From contig CAJNDT010005479.1 of the NCBI GenBank assembly GCA_905221615.1, forward strand, positions 124,001-188,000: a DNA stretch of 64,000 nucleotides. The letters run 5' to 3'. This stretch comes from Symbiodinium sp. CCMP2592 (Eukaryota; Sar; Dinophyceae; Suessiales; Symbiodiniaceae). Position numbers and translations under genes: made by a program. Shown here in pieces: positions 45,266 to 55,150 of this stretch (position 1 is the stretch's first letter; every line of letters starts with the position of its first letter). Below the pieces are notes generated by a model. It did not search any database, was not told where the DNA came from, and saw only the letters and a list, made by a program, of their open reading frames with translations.

Positions 45266-48200
45266 GTGGTAGTCCACTGCGCCATGGCTGTCAAATTGTT
45301 CCACACGCACCCCGTGGTCAGTGGCGTGGGCACAGAAATTCATCGGCCCATCTCTCTGGCTCTGGCGTCCATTCAGCATGCGCTCTCGGGGCTCGAGCAC
45401 CTTCACCTTCAAATGTACGAGGGATACTTGCTGGTGCAGGTGCTTCCGAGCTTCGTGGACGCACCCGATTACACTGAACTCCCGGCGTCTTGGCGCTTCA
45501 TGCAGCAAGGTGACCCACTGCAAACGGACGAGTCTCCTTTTTCCATTGTGGGTTACCTTGTGACGATTGCGGAGGCCTTCGACTTCATGGCCCTCTGCTG
45601 CAGTTTGCCGGTGATTGTTTGCTCGCACGAATCCAGGGCAGGGCGCAGCTTGGTGGGCCTCCTGGTTAGCCGCCTGAGTGTTCGGTCAGGAGGGACGCGA
45701 CGTACCCCGATCGAGGAGCGCAGCGACGACATGAGCTCGATCTATGGAATCTATGGTTTCCAGGAGCTGCCGATCAGCGTGGACCTGCTCCCCTTCGCCC
45801 AGATCCCAGCGGTCCCCCGCGGAGTACGAGCCGACCGTGCCGGTCAACCTGGGCCTGCTTGCCAGATACGCTGTGTGGCTCTGCACCGACCCTGCTGTCG
45901 TGCATTGTCACACCCTGTGGCTCTTCACGGACACAGACTCCTTGGAGGAGTATGACCACACCCGTCACACTCTGCCTCACATTCTCAACCGATGTTGCTG
46001 GACTGGCCGGCATGACGAACGGCACGCCTGTGTCCTCTTCCCGCTACGGCAGGAAACGGGCTTGCATCGGGCGGTGGTTTGGTGGGGCAAGGTCTATGCG
46101 CTATGGGTGCTTAAAGCCTTGCTCCCAGGCAAACATATCATTTTGTCGGACCACGATGCGGCCCCGACTGCGCTTTTCGAGGTTGCGGACTTGCAGGATC
46201 TGTGCCTTGACACGCAGGACCTACAGGCCTCCTCTGGCGCTGGCATGCCTGCCCTGGACGATACGATATGGTCATTTGCGCCCACTGTACCTGCCCAAGG
46301 CAGTCCTTGCTGTCGGCGCTCACGTGAATCCGTGGGTGTAATATTCGTCACAGAGCCCTCCACGGACGCCCAGGGAGGGTTCTCTGTCTTTGCTAAGGAG
46401 CCAGGCCGACTTCATACGGAAGTTGGTATTTTGCCACTACACATGCGCGGTACAGGGTCCTGGCAGGCCTTTGTGGACGCTTGTGCGAGCGATGGTGAAG
46501 GGAGCTCAATTGGGGACTCGCAACTCTGCCGCCGGTATGGGCTGTCCCCGACGGTGCTGGCGGATTGGGCCGCGGAGGTTGTCCCACTCCTTCTGTCGAA
46601 GCTTGCACACCTGGTGACGCTGCCGCGTCCCAGGCCCCGTGAGCGACGAACGGCAGAGCTCTTAGCGGGTACGCCGCTCTATGGTGCGCAGGCCCGACAA
46701 AGCGGAGATGTTGTCACTGCTTGGGTGTACCTGGGAGCCGTCCTACAGCTGCCTTACTGGTACCCGAACGACCAGGGTTGCTTCAGTGCAAGCATGAAGA
46801 CCCCCAACCCCGATGACGCACTACGGGAAGTCTTAAAGCCGCACGAGGAGGCCTTGGGATGGGCCAGAGGGGCTCATGAACAGTGTGCTAACTCCACCCT
46901 CTTCGCCTTGAGCTCAAGCCACTGCCGGGTGTGCAGCCTGCCGGGGCCCTATCTCTTCATGGCCAAAACGCTCCCCCCGGATTGCAGCTGCGTGGGTCCG
47001 GCGTTTGTGTATGGAGCCAACGGCAAGGCGCCGCTGGCACAGCTGGAGCGTCTCCGCTCTTTGCCTACCCTCGCCGAGACACTCTGGGGGTGGCGAGGTG
47101 CTCCCCCCTGGTGGGCAGTGTCGGGTCTTGGCCTGATGGGAGCCCCGCGCTTCAGCGTTGTCGCCCCCGAACATTTTCGCGGGCCGGGGGCACGACAAGT
47201 CCTCCCCTTCCGCCGCACCACGCTTTTCGCCTCATATGCGCACATGGGCGCGCTGGAGAATTTGGGCCCTCCTGCCGACAACGGAGTTGGAACGGGTGGC
47301 GGCGGTGTCCGCCCCATCTCCTGCGGGGGAGGAAATGACAACCCTAGACGTCTCCGACCAAGAGTTAGCATCTTATTTTTATGGAGCGGTCAAGGCCTTC
47401 GACATGGCGCATGCAAATGAGGATGAACGTCAGGGTGGGGGCAGCCCATCGACGACCCCTGAGGTGCGCATTGAGTGCTCTGGCGCCAGTACCTTTTGCA
47501 CCCCGGCACGCAACGACGCTTGGCAGCTCATGTGTTCCACACAGTGCTACGGCCCAACGGGGTGCCTTGCGGAGACATGTTCCAAGGTGTCGGTGACGGC
47601 TTCCGCGCGGCTCAGCGCCACGGGTCGCCATACCAGCCTCCTGCTTTCCCCCCTGCCAATCATCCAGTTAGCACACGCGATGTTGGGGGTGAAGTTCACC
47701 GCGTCCAGTCCGGAAGCCCGAACCACTGACGCGCAGCTTCAGAGAGCACGCCGCAGCTCTCATTTGCAGGATCCGCATTCCGCGTGTCTGGCGGCCCTGT
47801 GCATTGCCTTCTCAAGTATCGACCCAGTGCGGCCTACCGTCCGTGGCTTCTCTGCAGGCAGCTACACGGCGGGCCTAGTGGGTGTGCTCCTTCGCAAATT
47901 ATGGGGCGACAACCATTTCCCACCCGTGGGCTTGCCTGCCGCCTCCGGTGGAGTGGCGGCTGATGGTGCGCTTCCAGCAGCCGTGGACATTGGGGCCGTT
48001 GGCATGCCTGATTGGCTCTTCGCGGAACTCTTGTGTCTGCCGTGTCGGTTGCGCATCATCCATGCCAGCGAAGACTTTTTGTGCCCTTGGGTGCCCACAG
48101 AGTTTGCGCGGGCCGCCATACGGGCCGCCCCAAGTATACGTGCCGGCGGGATGCATTGGTTGTTCAATGTGCCGGAAGAGCTTTTTGGGCCTCAGTGTCA

Positions 48201-48354
48201 CAACTACTCCCACTTGCTCCTCCGTGCCAACCTAACCCTGCCGGCCCAGGTGGATGTTACCGCCGCACGTGCCTTCCTCCCCTTGCGTAGTCTGGAGAAA
48301 GAGCTGGAGTGGGCCTTCCACTCCCTGCACTTCTACCGCTCTGGTAGACAGTGA
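45266..48354 (+). pseudogene. Intronless reading frame of about 1,030 codons with C-terminal hydrolase-like triad, two frameshifts
   Basis: Three overlapping frames make one protein-like read: 45,266 to about 45,815; about 45,815 to 47,270; about 47,270 to 48,354. The first shift is near a CCCCC run at 45,813. The N-terminal part contains HLQMYEGYLLVQVLPSFVDA and IVGYLVTIAEAFDFMALCC; the middle HTLWLFTDTDSLEEYDHTRH. The last part has RGFSAGSYTAGLVGVLLRKL (Ser codon at 47,851), LRIIHASEDFLCPW (Asp codon at 48,073) and CHNYSHLLLRANLTLP (His at 48,199 or 48,211). GxSxG, then Asp, then His in this order and spacing is the alpha/beta-hydrolase pattern. The substrate is unknown. Frameshifts suggest a dead copy unless they are assembly errors. 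Confidence 0.6.
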
Positions 48355-48699
48355 GGTTGGAAGGGTTATGGCTGCCCTCTTCCGTCACAGAGGAGTCGCT
48401 CAAGCGGCTTGTCTCCATGGACTTGCCGCCGCGTCTCCTCGAGGATGTCCGCACTGTCACGGCAGCCTCCCTGCCACATTGTGTTGCGGAGCTACGCTCC
48501 TGGATCATTCAGGAAGTCCGGCTCAGATGCTATGAATCAGTATACATATACAAGGGTGAGAGAAATCTACAATGAGAGAAACTACCAAATGCTCTATCTC
48601 CTAAAGGAGAGTCACTTTCCTTCGAGTGGTCGTGACATGCAACGCCTGCTCGACAGCTGGCCGCGTGGTGCGGCGGCTGGCTCATCTAGGTGACCTCCA

Positions 48700-49440
48700 C
48701 AATGGCCGTCCGTGGGACTGACGACATACTCGTTGTGTCGATACTTTCCTTGAGTCTTCCGCATGGGCTGCATGGCCCACGTGGAAGCTGGGCACAACTG
48801 TGTGGGTGGCGGCCCTTGCCACCATGCCGACTCGGACACCGATTGTGCAGGCTCAGTCGCCAGCACACCTGGCAATTGGACTTGGGAGGTTTGGTTGGGA
48901 CGGACCTCTGGCGGCAAGTCGCTTCCCTTTGGCTGAGTCGCTCTCCTCGTGGATGCATTGCAACCGACGACATACGTCGTTGAGGTTCTCTTCGCCCTCC
49001 ATGCCGCCCCCGCTGACGCTATGCACCACCACTTGTGATTAACCTGGGTCCGGTGTGCACGCTCGAAATGGATGAACATGGTCACTGGATTGCCTGCGGG
49101 GAGGTGCCTGGCTCGCGCGCGCTGAGGTGGCGGCGCGCCGCAATTGTTCCCTGGACACCACAGGTGCAGGCTCTGTTACCAGTGCACTGGGCAATGAGTT
49201 GGGAGGCCTGGTTGTGACGGACCCTTGCGGCAAGCCGGGTCATATCTGGCTGAGGCCGCTTTCCCCGTGGAAGCCGTTGCAACCGACGACATACGTCGTT
49301 AGGTTCTCTCCACCCTCCCGCCACGTCCGGTTTGAGCGCTAGGCACCAACTAATTCAACTCTGACCGGTGTGTACTCTCGTAATGGGTGACCCCGGTCAC
49401 TGTCTGCCTTTGTGGCGGCCCCTGGCTTGTGATGTTCTAG
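48700..49440. repeat. Imperfect tandem repeat, period about 317 bp
   Basis: The word caaccgacgacatacgtcgt occurs at 48,961 and again at 49,280. The phrase ccggtgtgcacgctcg at about 49,050 returns as ccggtgtgtactctcg at about 49,365. Blocks such as caggctc-gt-gccag-caC-tGGgCAAT-gga-ttgggagg also line up, so the unit is 315-319 bases with about two and a third copies. A related gcggcgacatacgttgcagg occurs at about 45,221, upstream of the open frame. Confidence 0.65.
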
Positions 49441-49941
49441 GGTGACACACAACACTTGGCCCCCACGGTCTACATCACTTGTCCGGCCCATCCGTGCTGT
49501 GACAGGCGACTTGTGGTCGCTGGATGCCGGTACTCGCGACGCCCTCGCGCTCAGCACGGTTGCTGCCTGGGAAAGCGCCCGCTAACACCAATGTGTTCCT
49601 TTTTGAACCCCGCGCAGTCTTCCAGTCAGATCGGGTGACCTTTTGACATTTTTTTTTGGCGTATGCGGGCCTCGTCGACTACACGCTGCAGCACTCGGTC
49701 CCTGTAAGAAAGAGAGCAACTAACAAGAAATGAATAAGCTGTACATATGTGCTAGGTGAAACAGGAGCTGCGACATACAGACTTGGTCGGCGAAATCGTT
49801 CAGCTCTTTTATATACACTGGCCCTCGGATCACTGGCCCTGCTCCCCGTAAGACATGGGTCGCGCAATGGCCACCATCATCAAAATTGTCAAGTTGGTGG
49901 CAGTTCGCAACACAAGAGCAAAAGGTGAGTTGCCATGTGCC

Positions 49942-51636
49942 CAGCTTCCAATCCAATGGGTCTCGCAAGGGCGGATCACTCATTCAGAGAGCCAGTGTCG
50001 TAGAGCAGCCCGTCACAAACAGGCCGCTGTATCCTGGGATGTCAGTGCCCAGCTTCCCTCACAGGGTCTCGCAAGGGCAAATAGAGAAGGAGCACCTCAA
50101 GAGTGCAGCTCCTCCACATCTCAATTCAAAAAGATATCGGAGACCGCAAGCGCGTTATGGGTAGTGCTTGCATCGGTTCCAAGTTGAAAGAAGGCGTAGT
50201 GCGCAAGTTAGGCCAACCCAAGGTCCACGGCTGTATACCATCCACTGCATCATGGATGGCCGACGCACGCAGAAAGTCAGTGCCCTCGTATAGTCCAACG
50301 ACCGCTCGACAGGTATGGCGGGAGACCGCGGCGAGCGTCATCAATGCCTCGAGATCAACTTGAATAATAGTGGCGCCGACTTGGAAGCCAAGCCGAACCC
50401 ATAGTTGTAGTCTGCACTCTATTTGCCAACACACAAACACACACCGATCCAGGTATGCGGCTACCGACCGTTGGTATGCCGTCAGCTGTTGCCGAAAGGC
50501 AAGACCGGCCGTTTTGCGCTCTCGCGAGCCCACCGCACTCAATAGCTGCCGCGTAGCGACATTCGGCGGAGCGCAGTAGAGCAGCGAGATGGGTTGAACA
50601 GAGACATAGGTGGCGACACGCAAGAGAGCGTTCTCTGATAAATCCGCCATGGCCAGGTATCTACAACCTTACGGAAGGGCAAGGCACATATGATGAGCCC
50701 AGCTGCACAACTGAAAAGATGTCGAGCGTGTAGTGGAGTCACATGGCTGAGCTAAGTCCGATGCAGGCGCAGGGCTCCAGCAGGCGGGCACGATCGCTGC
50801 CACCCGCAGATTCCACTTTTTGCAGCAATGACGCCGATGGCAGCTGCATAGTCTGCGTCTCAAGTCGCGGAGCTCGGCCGTGCCGGTTATCCCGCCGCCC
50901 GGGATGGTAAGCATAGTACCTATCTTCCCAGATCCAGACACTGTACAAACTGGCTCCGCAGAGCTGGTCCTCGATTACCCTGCATTCGAGGCTCTATCGC
51001 ACCCAGCTTCCCGCTTCCCAAACGGGTCTCGCAAGGGCACTGAACGTATGGTCATGCCAGTTCTCTGAGATCGATGGACTCTTTGGGCATCCAGAGGGCC
51101 ATGCAATGCATAGCTGGGCGTGGACGATGCCAAAGCGTATTTGTCGTCACCAGCAAACCCGGCAGTTCGTTTGGAGCGCCATGATGCTGTCCATGCTTGG
51201 CATCATTCAAGCAATGAGAGAGACGCTCGTATGCACGCAAATGGGCAGTCTGTCAAGCTGCCCCACTGAAGGCGACGACAGAGTGATGATCAAGGTAGCA
51301 GGCAAAATCTGACAAAAGAAAGTGAAACCCCGAAACGAAGAGCACGGACTTGCCTTGGAGAGCACAACCACGAAAGGTGGTGGAGCTGAGCAGTGCATCC
51401 CAGCCAGCCTAGCAGTTTTCTTCGAATGCAACGAAGGGCTAGTGCAAGCCAGGCATGCTGGCAGCCTTCGTAACACGGCTCTACTCCGTGTTTGCAGTCC
51501 AGTCACCCGGAGTGTCACGCAGAGACACAAGGCTCCGTCCACAAAGGAGGGGTGATTCCCGCGGCTCGAGTCCTGCAGCAAGCTTGTGTTCAGAGCCCGT
51601 CTCGTCCAGCTTCCTACTGGTGGGTCTCGCAAGGGC
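49942..51636. repeat. Four direct copies of a CAGCTTCC...GGGTCTCGCAAGGGC motif
   Basis: The word GGGTCTCGCAAGGGC occurs at 49,958-49,972, 50,064-50,078, 51,024-51,038 and 51,622-51,636. In every case it is preceded 7-12 bases earlier by CAGCTTCC (49,942, 50,050, 51,004, 51,607). The copies surround the two related minus-strand genes. They are too short and too exact to be chance, but their role is unknown. Confidence 0.8.
50126..50650 (-). CDS. Unrecognised protein, paralogue 1 (174 codons)
   Basis: The open frame begins MADLSENALLRVATYVSVQP and continues ISLLYCAPPNVATRQLLSAV, GSRERKTAGLAFRQQLTAYQ, VDLEALMTLAAVSRHTCRAV and SAIHDAVDGIQPWTLGWPNL to a stop at 50,126. LEALMTLAAVSRHTCR has the look of an F-box-type helix pair (L-x-x-L-x-x-x-x-VSR-x-C/W), but this is only a resemblance. 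The gene at 51.66-52.15 kb is clearly related: the TR-x-x-(L/M)-x-(A/S)VG-x-x-ER(K/R) block, the AI-x-x-A block and QPW all align. It appears intronless or has no visible introns. Confidence 0.5.
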   Translation of the reverse strand: MADLSENALLRVATYVSVQPISLLYCAPPNVATRQLLSAVGSRERKTAGLAFRQQLTAYQRSVAAYLDRCVFVCWQIECRLQLWVRLGFQVGATIIQVDLEALMTLAAVSRHTCRAVVGLYEGTDFLRASAIHDAVDGIQPWTLGWPNLRTTPSFNLEPMQALPITRLRSPISF

Positions 51637-51657
51637 TAAGGTATGGCCGGTCAAGGG

Positions 51658-52152
51658 TCATGGCTCAGGGCTAAGTCCGAGAGCAGTCGCCGCAGGCGTG
51701 TAAACGGTGTTCCCCCACCGTTCGACAGAAAAGTAGGGCAGCTTCCACTGCTCCATGCATGCGAAAGACCACGGCTGTAACTCAATAAGGGCCTTCTGAA
51801 TAGCTGGTGTCCGAAAGAATGCCGCTTGCTGTAGAGAGACTGAGAGACTAGCTCGTACGCCTTCCGAGACACCGATGCCAGCGTGACAACATGCCGAGTC
51901 GTGCAGGAACCTGAAAATCGTGCGCCACCTAGCTGTAAAGGGTGCACTGTGCGAGATGCACTTCAACTCGGAATAGTGGGCATCATACTGGCGCTGGAGC
52001 AAGATGCGGGCAGCTCGGCGTTCCTGTCGACCGACAGACCTCATGAAATGCCGGGTAACGTCACATAGCGGTGTTCTAAAGAGGGCTGGAATCCGTTGTA
52101 GGAGAATCCAAGGAATGACAGCAACCAATAGGAAGTCCCGCAGTGCCTCCAT
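51658..52152 (-). CDS. Unrecognised protein, paralogue 2 (164 codons), probably frameshifted
   Basis: The open frame begins MEALRDFLLVAVIPWILLQR and continues IPALFRTPLCDVTRHFMRSV, GRQERRAARILLQRQYDAHY, AAFFRTPAIQKALIELQPWS. It aligns with the 50.1 kb gene at its N-terminal third and near QPW. In the middle, the segment matching LEALMTLAAVSRHTCR of the paralogue appears in another frame (HVVTLASVSRKAYELVSQSL at about 51,890-51,831). Two compensating indels or assembly errors are therefore needed to make the two proteins fully parallel. Confidence 0.45.
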   Translation of the reverse strand: MEALRDFLLVAVIPWILLQRIPALFRTPLCDVTRHFMRSVGRQERRAARILLQRQYDAHYSELKCISHSAPFTARWRTIFRFLHDSACCHAGIGVSEGVRASLSVSLQQAAFFRTPAIQKALIELQPWSFACMEQWKLPYFSVERWGNTVYTPAATALGLSPEP

Positions 52153-52420
52153 GGCGGCGACTGAACTGCAGCTACGCCGTCTGTGGCGTCAACAAAGCAT
52201 TTCCAAGCGATCACTGGACTCGGTTCGCCGCTGGAGAGGCCGCGAAGGGAGAGCGCCTGACGTGACGAAGCCTGTAGGAGCGACTGCGTCCGAGGTTTTT
52301 GCTTTGCTACCTGTGCCTTCTCCTCCTAGAAGTTTATCTTGCCCGCAAATGCGTTGCGTGAGACTCTGTGGGACTCTGAGGATGTGGCCATCATAGAGCT
52401 CAGCTCCACCTGCACGGAGC

Positions 52421-52935
52421 ATGGGTTTTTGGAGTGTTCCGGAACCCAGGGTTCGAACTCCCGGGGGGCCCGGGGGGGGGGGGAGAACATATAACTCCGG
52501 AACTCAGGGTTGAACCCTGGGTTCGAACTTCTCGAACCCAGGTTGAACCTGGAGTTTGAACTCTATGTTCAAACCCTGGGTTCGGGAACTCTATGTTCGA
52601 ATCCGGGGTTCGGGAACTCTATGTTCGAACCCTGGGTTCGGGAACTCTATGTTCGAACCCGGGGTTTGGAGAACTCCACGTTCGAACCCCGGGTTCGGGA
52701 ACTCCTCCCCCTTCCTGGGTTCGGAACTCCATGCCCGAACCTGGGGTTTGGGGAACTCTATACCGGAACCCCGGGTTCCGGAACCCCCCCCGTCCCCCAG
52801 GGAGTTCGAACCCTGGGTTCGGGAACTCTATGTTGGAACCCGGTGTTTGGGGAACTCTGTGTTGGAACCTCGGGTTCTGGAATTCGTCCCCCCCCTGGCG
52901 AGTTCGGGAACTCCACGTTGGGGGGGGGGCTGCGC
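52421..52935. repeat. 28-bp GGTTCGAACC-type tandem array, copy 1
   Basis: After a leader (catgggtttttggagtgttc, then cggaacccagggttcgaact and runs of C and G) the sequence is a tandem array. Units read like gttcgggaactctatgttcg followed by aaccctgg, with a period near 28 bases. Units vary by gaps and by CTATG to CCACG or TGTTGG. The word ggttcgaacc is its own reverse complement, so units can pair with each other. Open frames on both strands here are low-complexity shadows. Confidence 0.9.
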
Positions 52936-53009
52936 CCCCCCAACCCCCCCGCTGTTTTTCGAAGCTTGCCGAAAACAAAGAAAAAGACTACCAATGACCA
53001 GTCCCTGCC

Positions 53010-53420
53010 ACAAAAGAAGAAGAAGCCACACGAAACCACTTTATCGGGGGTTTTGGCGAAGAAATAAAAAAAAGACAAAACAAAGAAAAAGATTGTCAAT
53101 GACGAGGAGTCTTTCTTCTCAAGGGGGCTTCAGAAGGACATGAAGTCTCCTGCAAGAATGCTAAAGGCGCGAACAAATGAACCGCCCAACCCCAGGTTCT
53201 AGACTCCCCCCCAGAGTTCGAACGGGGTTCGAACAGAACACCAACAATCACCAAACAAAAGGAAAAGAAGCCACATAGAATCGCTTTGTGGGGGGTTTTG
53301 CGAATAAAATTACTGAGAGCACACTACAATGAGAAACCACAAACTCAACCCTTAAGCACAAGCAAAAGAGAAGAAGACACACGAAATCGCTAATCGGGTT
53401 TTTGCAAAAAAAAAATAAAA
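53010..53420. repeat. Three plus-oriented copies of an AAGAAGCCACACGAAATCGC repeat
   Basis: Copies at about 53,018-53,065, 53,262-53,308 and 53,364-53,415 share agaagccacacgaaaycgct, then ttat-gggggttttg and gcgaa(g/t)aaa. Related sequence in the opposite orientation occurs at 56.3-57.4 kb. Confidence 0.75.
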
Positions 53421-53439
53421 TGAGAGAACAAGAAGCAAT

Positions 53440-53815
53440 GAGACAAGAGTTCGAACTCTGGGTTCGGAAACTCCATGTTCGAACTCTGGGTTCGGAAACT
53501 CAATGTTCGAAACCTGAGGACTCAACTCTTGAGGACCCCAGAGTTCGAACTCTGGGTTCGGAAACTCTATGTTCAAACCCTGGGTTCAAACTCTTCGCCT
53601 TTCAGAGTTCAACTCCAGGTTCAACTCCAGTTCAAGAAGTTCGGAGTTGAGTTCAACTTGGAGTTCAACTCAAAGTTCGAACCCAGGGTTCGGAGGGAAC
53701 TTCGATGTTCGAACCCTGGTTCGAGGCTCCGAACTCTTAGTTCGGAGTTCCAGAACCCTGGGTTCGGAACTCTAAGTTCCAAACCTTGGGTTCGAACACC
53801 CCCCCAAAAACCTAT
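53440..53815. repeat. 28-bp GGTTCGAACC-type tandem array, copy 2
   Basis: A second array of the same family as 52.4-52.9 kb, here with units like gttcggaaactccatgttcg followed by aactctgg. Towards 53,600-53,760 it becomes a mixture of AGTTCAACTCCAGG and GTTCGGAGTT words. It ends in a C-run at about 53,800. Confidence 0.85.
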
Positions 53816-54268
53816 GTTGACCTGCACGAATGCGCCTTTCAAAGACACAGTTCGCCTCCCGCTGAGATGCTAGAGTCAGCGCGAAGGTGACAAAGAGCGC
53901 GTCGATGTCCATTGCATGAGGTAATCTGACCATGTCATAGCCTGGAATATTGACGTTGGCAGGCATCTACGTACTAGCCATGGAGCAGAGCAGAGGAGGA
54001 GCCGCAGGGGTCACAAAATGTACATCGACATGTGTTGACGTGTTTTTCAAAAACCAAAGTTTTAAACCAAGTTTCCAAACCAAAATCTAAACTTGTTCTT
54101 GGTTAAGTTTTGCTCTTGAAGCTTGCTAGAAAATACTGTTGTACTGTTTGCTTCGTTGCAACTCATGAGAAACTTCTTTTCTTGACACGCGGCTTTGCAT
54201 GTTCTTCACTGTGGAAGTTGCCCGTGCATAGTAAGTTAGGTGAATTGGTTTAACCATTTATACTGGTC

Positions 54269-54520
54269 TTAGGCCTGTTTTGACAGCTGGACTATGAATT
54301 GTGCTCGTACTGCCTTGAAGTCGAAGCCCCCGTCCTCCCCTTCGAAGTCTTCGAAGCCCCTCCCTTCTTGTCCTTCGTTGCGAGACCCACATGTTGGGAA
54401 GCTGGACCTGGTCCCAAGTGCTGTGCTCTTGCTTGAGATAATGGCCCGCGTCATCTTTGCTCCGGACTTGTGCAGCTGATGGCTCTCCACGCCGGACTTG
54501 TTTGGTGATGTGTTTTCTGG
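54269..54520 (-). CDS. Weak candidate exon, acidic
   Basis: The minus strand reads KSGAKMTRAIISSKSTALGT, then NEGQEGRGFEDFEGEDGGFD and FKAVRAQFIVQLSKQA to a stop at 54,269. It is acidic and Gly-rich in the middle. No splice edges are clear and no neighbour supports it. Confidence 0.25.
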   Translation of the reverse strand, partial: PENTSPNKSGVESHQLHKSGAKMTRAIISSKSTALGTRSSFPTCGSRNEGQEGRGFEDFEGEDGGFDFKAVRAQFIVQLSKQA

Positions 54521-54943
54521 AAAAAAACAACTGAGAGACGCTACGCTCTGAAAGGATTTCTGCTGGCTAAGTCTGCAAGTCGCGATCCGTTTTCCCTGAC
54601 ATAAAAAAAAGGGAGTCTGCCAGCTTCGCTGACAACGCCGGAATGGCTGGCAACCTGGCAATAGTTGCGTAACAAGCTGCTGATGTGCATTGGGGAGAGA
54701 ATCTTCTAATCACATGCATAAATGGTGATGTCTGAAAAAGGGAGAAGATTGAAACAAAACAGAAGAGAGAGAGAGAGACACATGATATGTATAGTCGATC
54801 GTCGAGTAAAGGCTCCATGCCACTCCCCGGCAACTGAAACTGCAAGGCGTCGAAGTCGGGAACATCCATGTTGTTCATTCTTGTTGAGCGCAGAATATCA
54901 CAAATAGACCGCCATCAAACAATGAGATCGGCCGACACAGAGC

Positions 54944-54948
54944 GAGAG

Positions 54949-54994
<46 letters not shown>
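54944..54994. repeat. (GA)n microsatellite
   Basis: About 22 GA units broken only by two GC steps near the left end. A shorter GA tract lies at about 54,765-54,778. Confidence 0.95.
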
Positions 54995-54997
<3 letters not shown>

Positions 54998-55046
54998 AAA
55001 AAGAAGAAATGCACAGGGACGTACATAGAGACCAATTAGGGCGAGC

Positions 55047-55150
55047 ATAGGTTTTTGGAGTGTTCCGGAACCCAGGGTTCAAACTCCCGGGGGGCCCGGG
55101 GGGGGGGAGAGAACATATAACTCGGGAACTCAGGGTTGAACCCATGGTTC
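55047..55150. repeat. Second copy of the 52.42-kb leader
   Basis: About 100 bases from gcataggtttttggagtgtt through the gggggcccggggggg run to aactcagggttgaaccca repeat the leader at 52,420-52,525 almost exactly. The array that follows the first copy is missing here. Confidence 0.9.

Larger units (their letters stand above)
44701..49806 (+). mobile_element. Candidate mobile or duplicated unit flanked by direct repeats
   Basis: The left boundary (44,701-44,761) and right boundary (49,644-49,706) share a direct repeat of about 60 bases. Each has a T8-T9 run, then GGGCCTCGTCGACTAC and AGCACTCGGTCCCT. Weaker similarity continues on both sides (GTGAAACAG, then CGTTCAGC) to about 44,883 and 49,804, giving repeats of roughly 160-180 bases. 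The enclosed 4.9 kb holds one long plus-strand open frame with no visible introns, against the direction of all neighbouring minus-strand exons, followed by tandem repeats. This layout suits an inserted element with short terminal direct repeats, or one unit of a former tandem array. No reverse transcriptase, integrase or transposase motif was seen. Confidence 0.55.

Noticed and set aside
44701..49806. Calling the unit an LTR retrotransposon
   Set aside because: The direct repeats are short and partly decayed, no primer-binding site or polypurine tract was evident, and no gag, protease, reverse-transcriptase or integrase motif was found.
52510..53143. Overlapping 185- and 195-codon frames
   Set aside because: They translate the GGTTCGAACC array in several frames at once; such frames on both strands are expected from the repeat itself.
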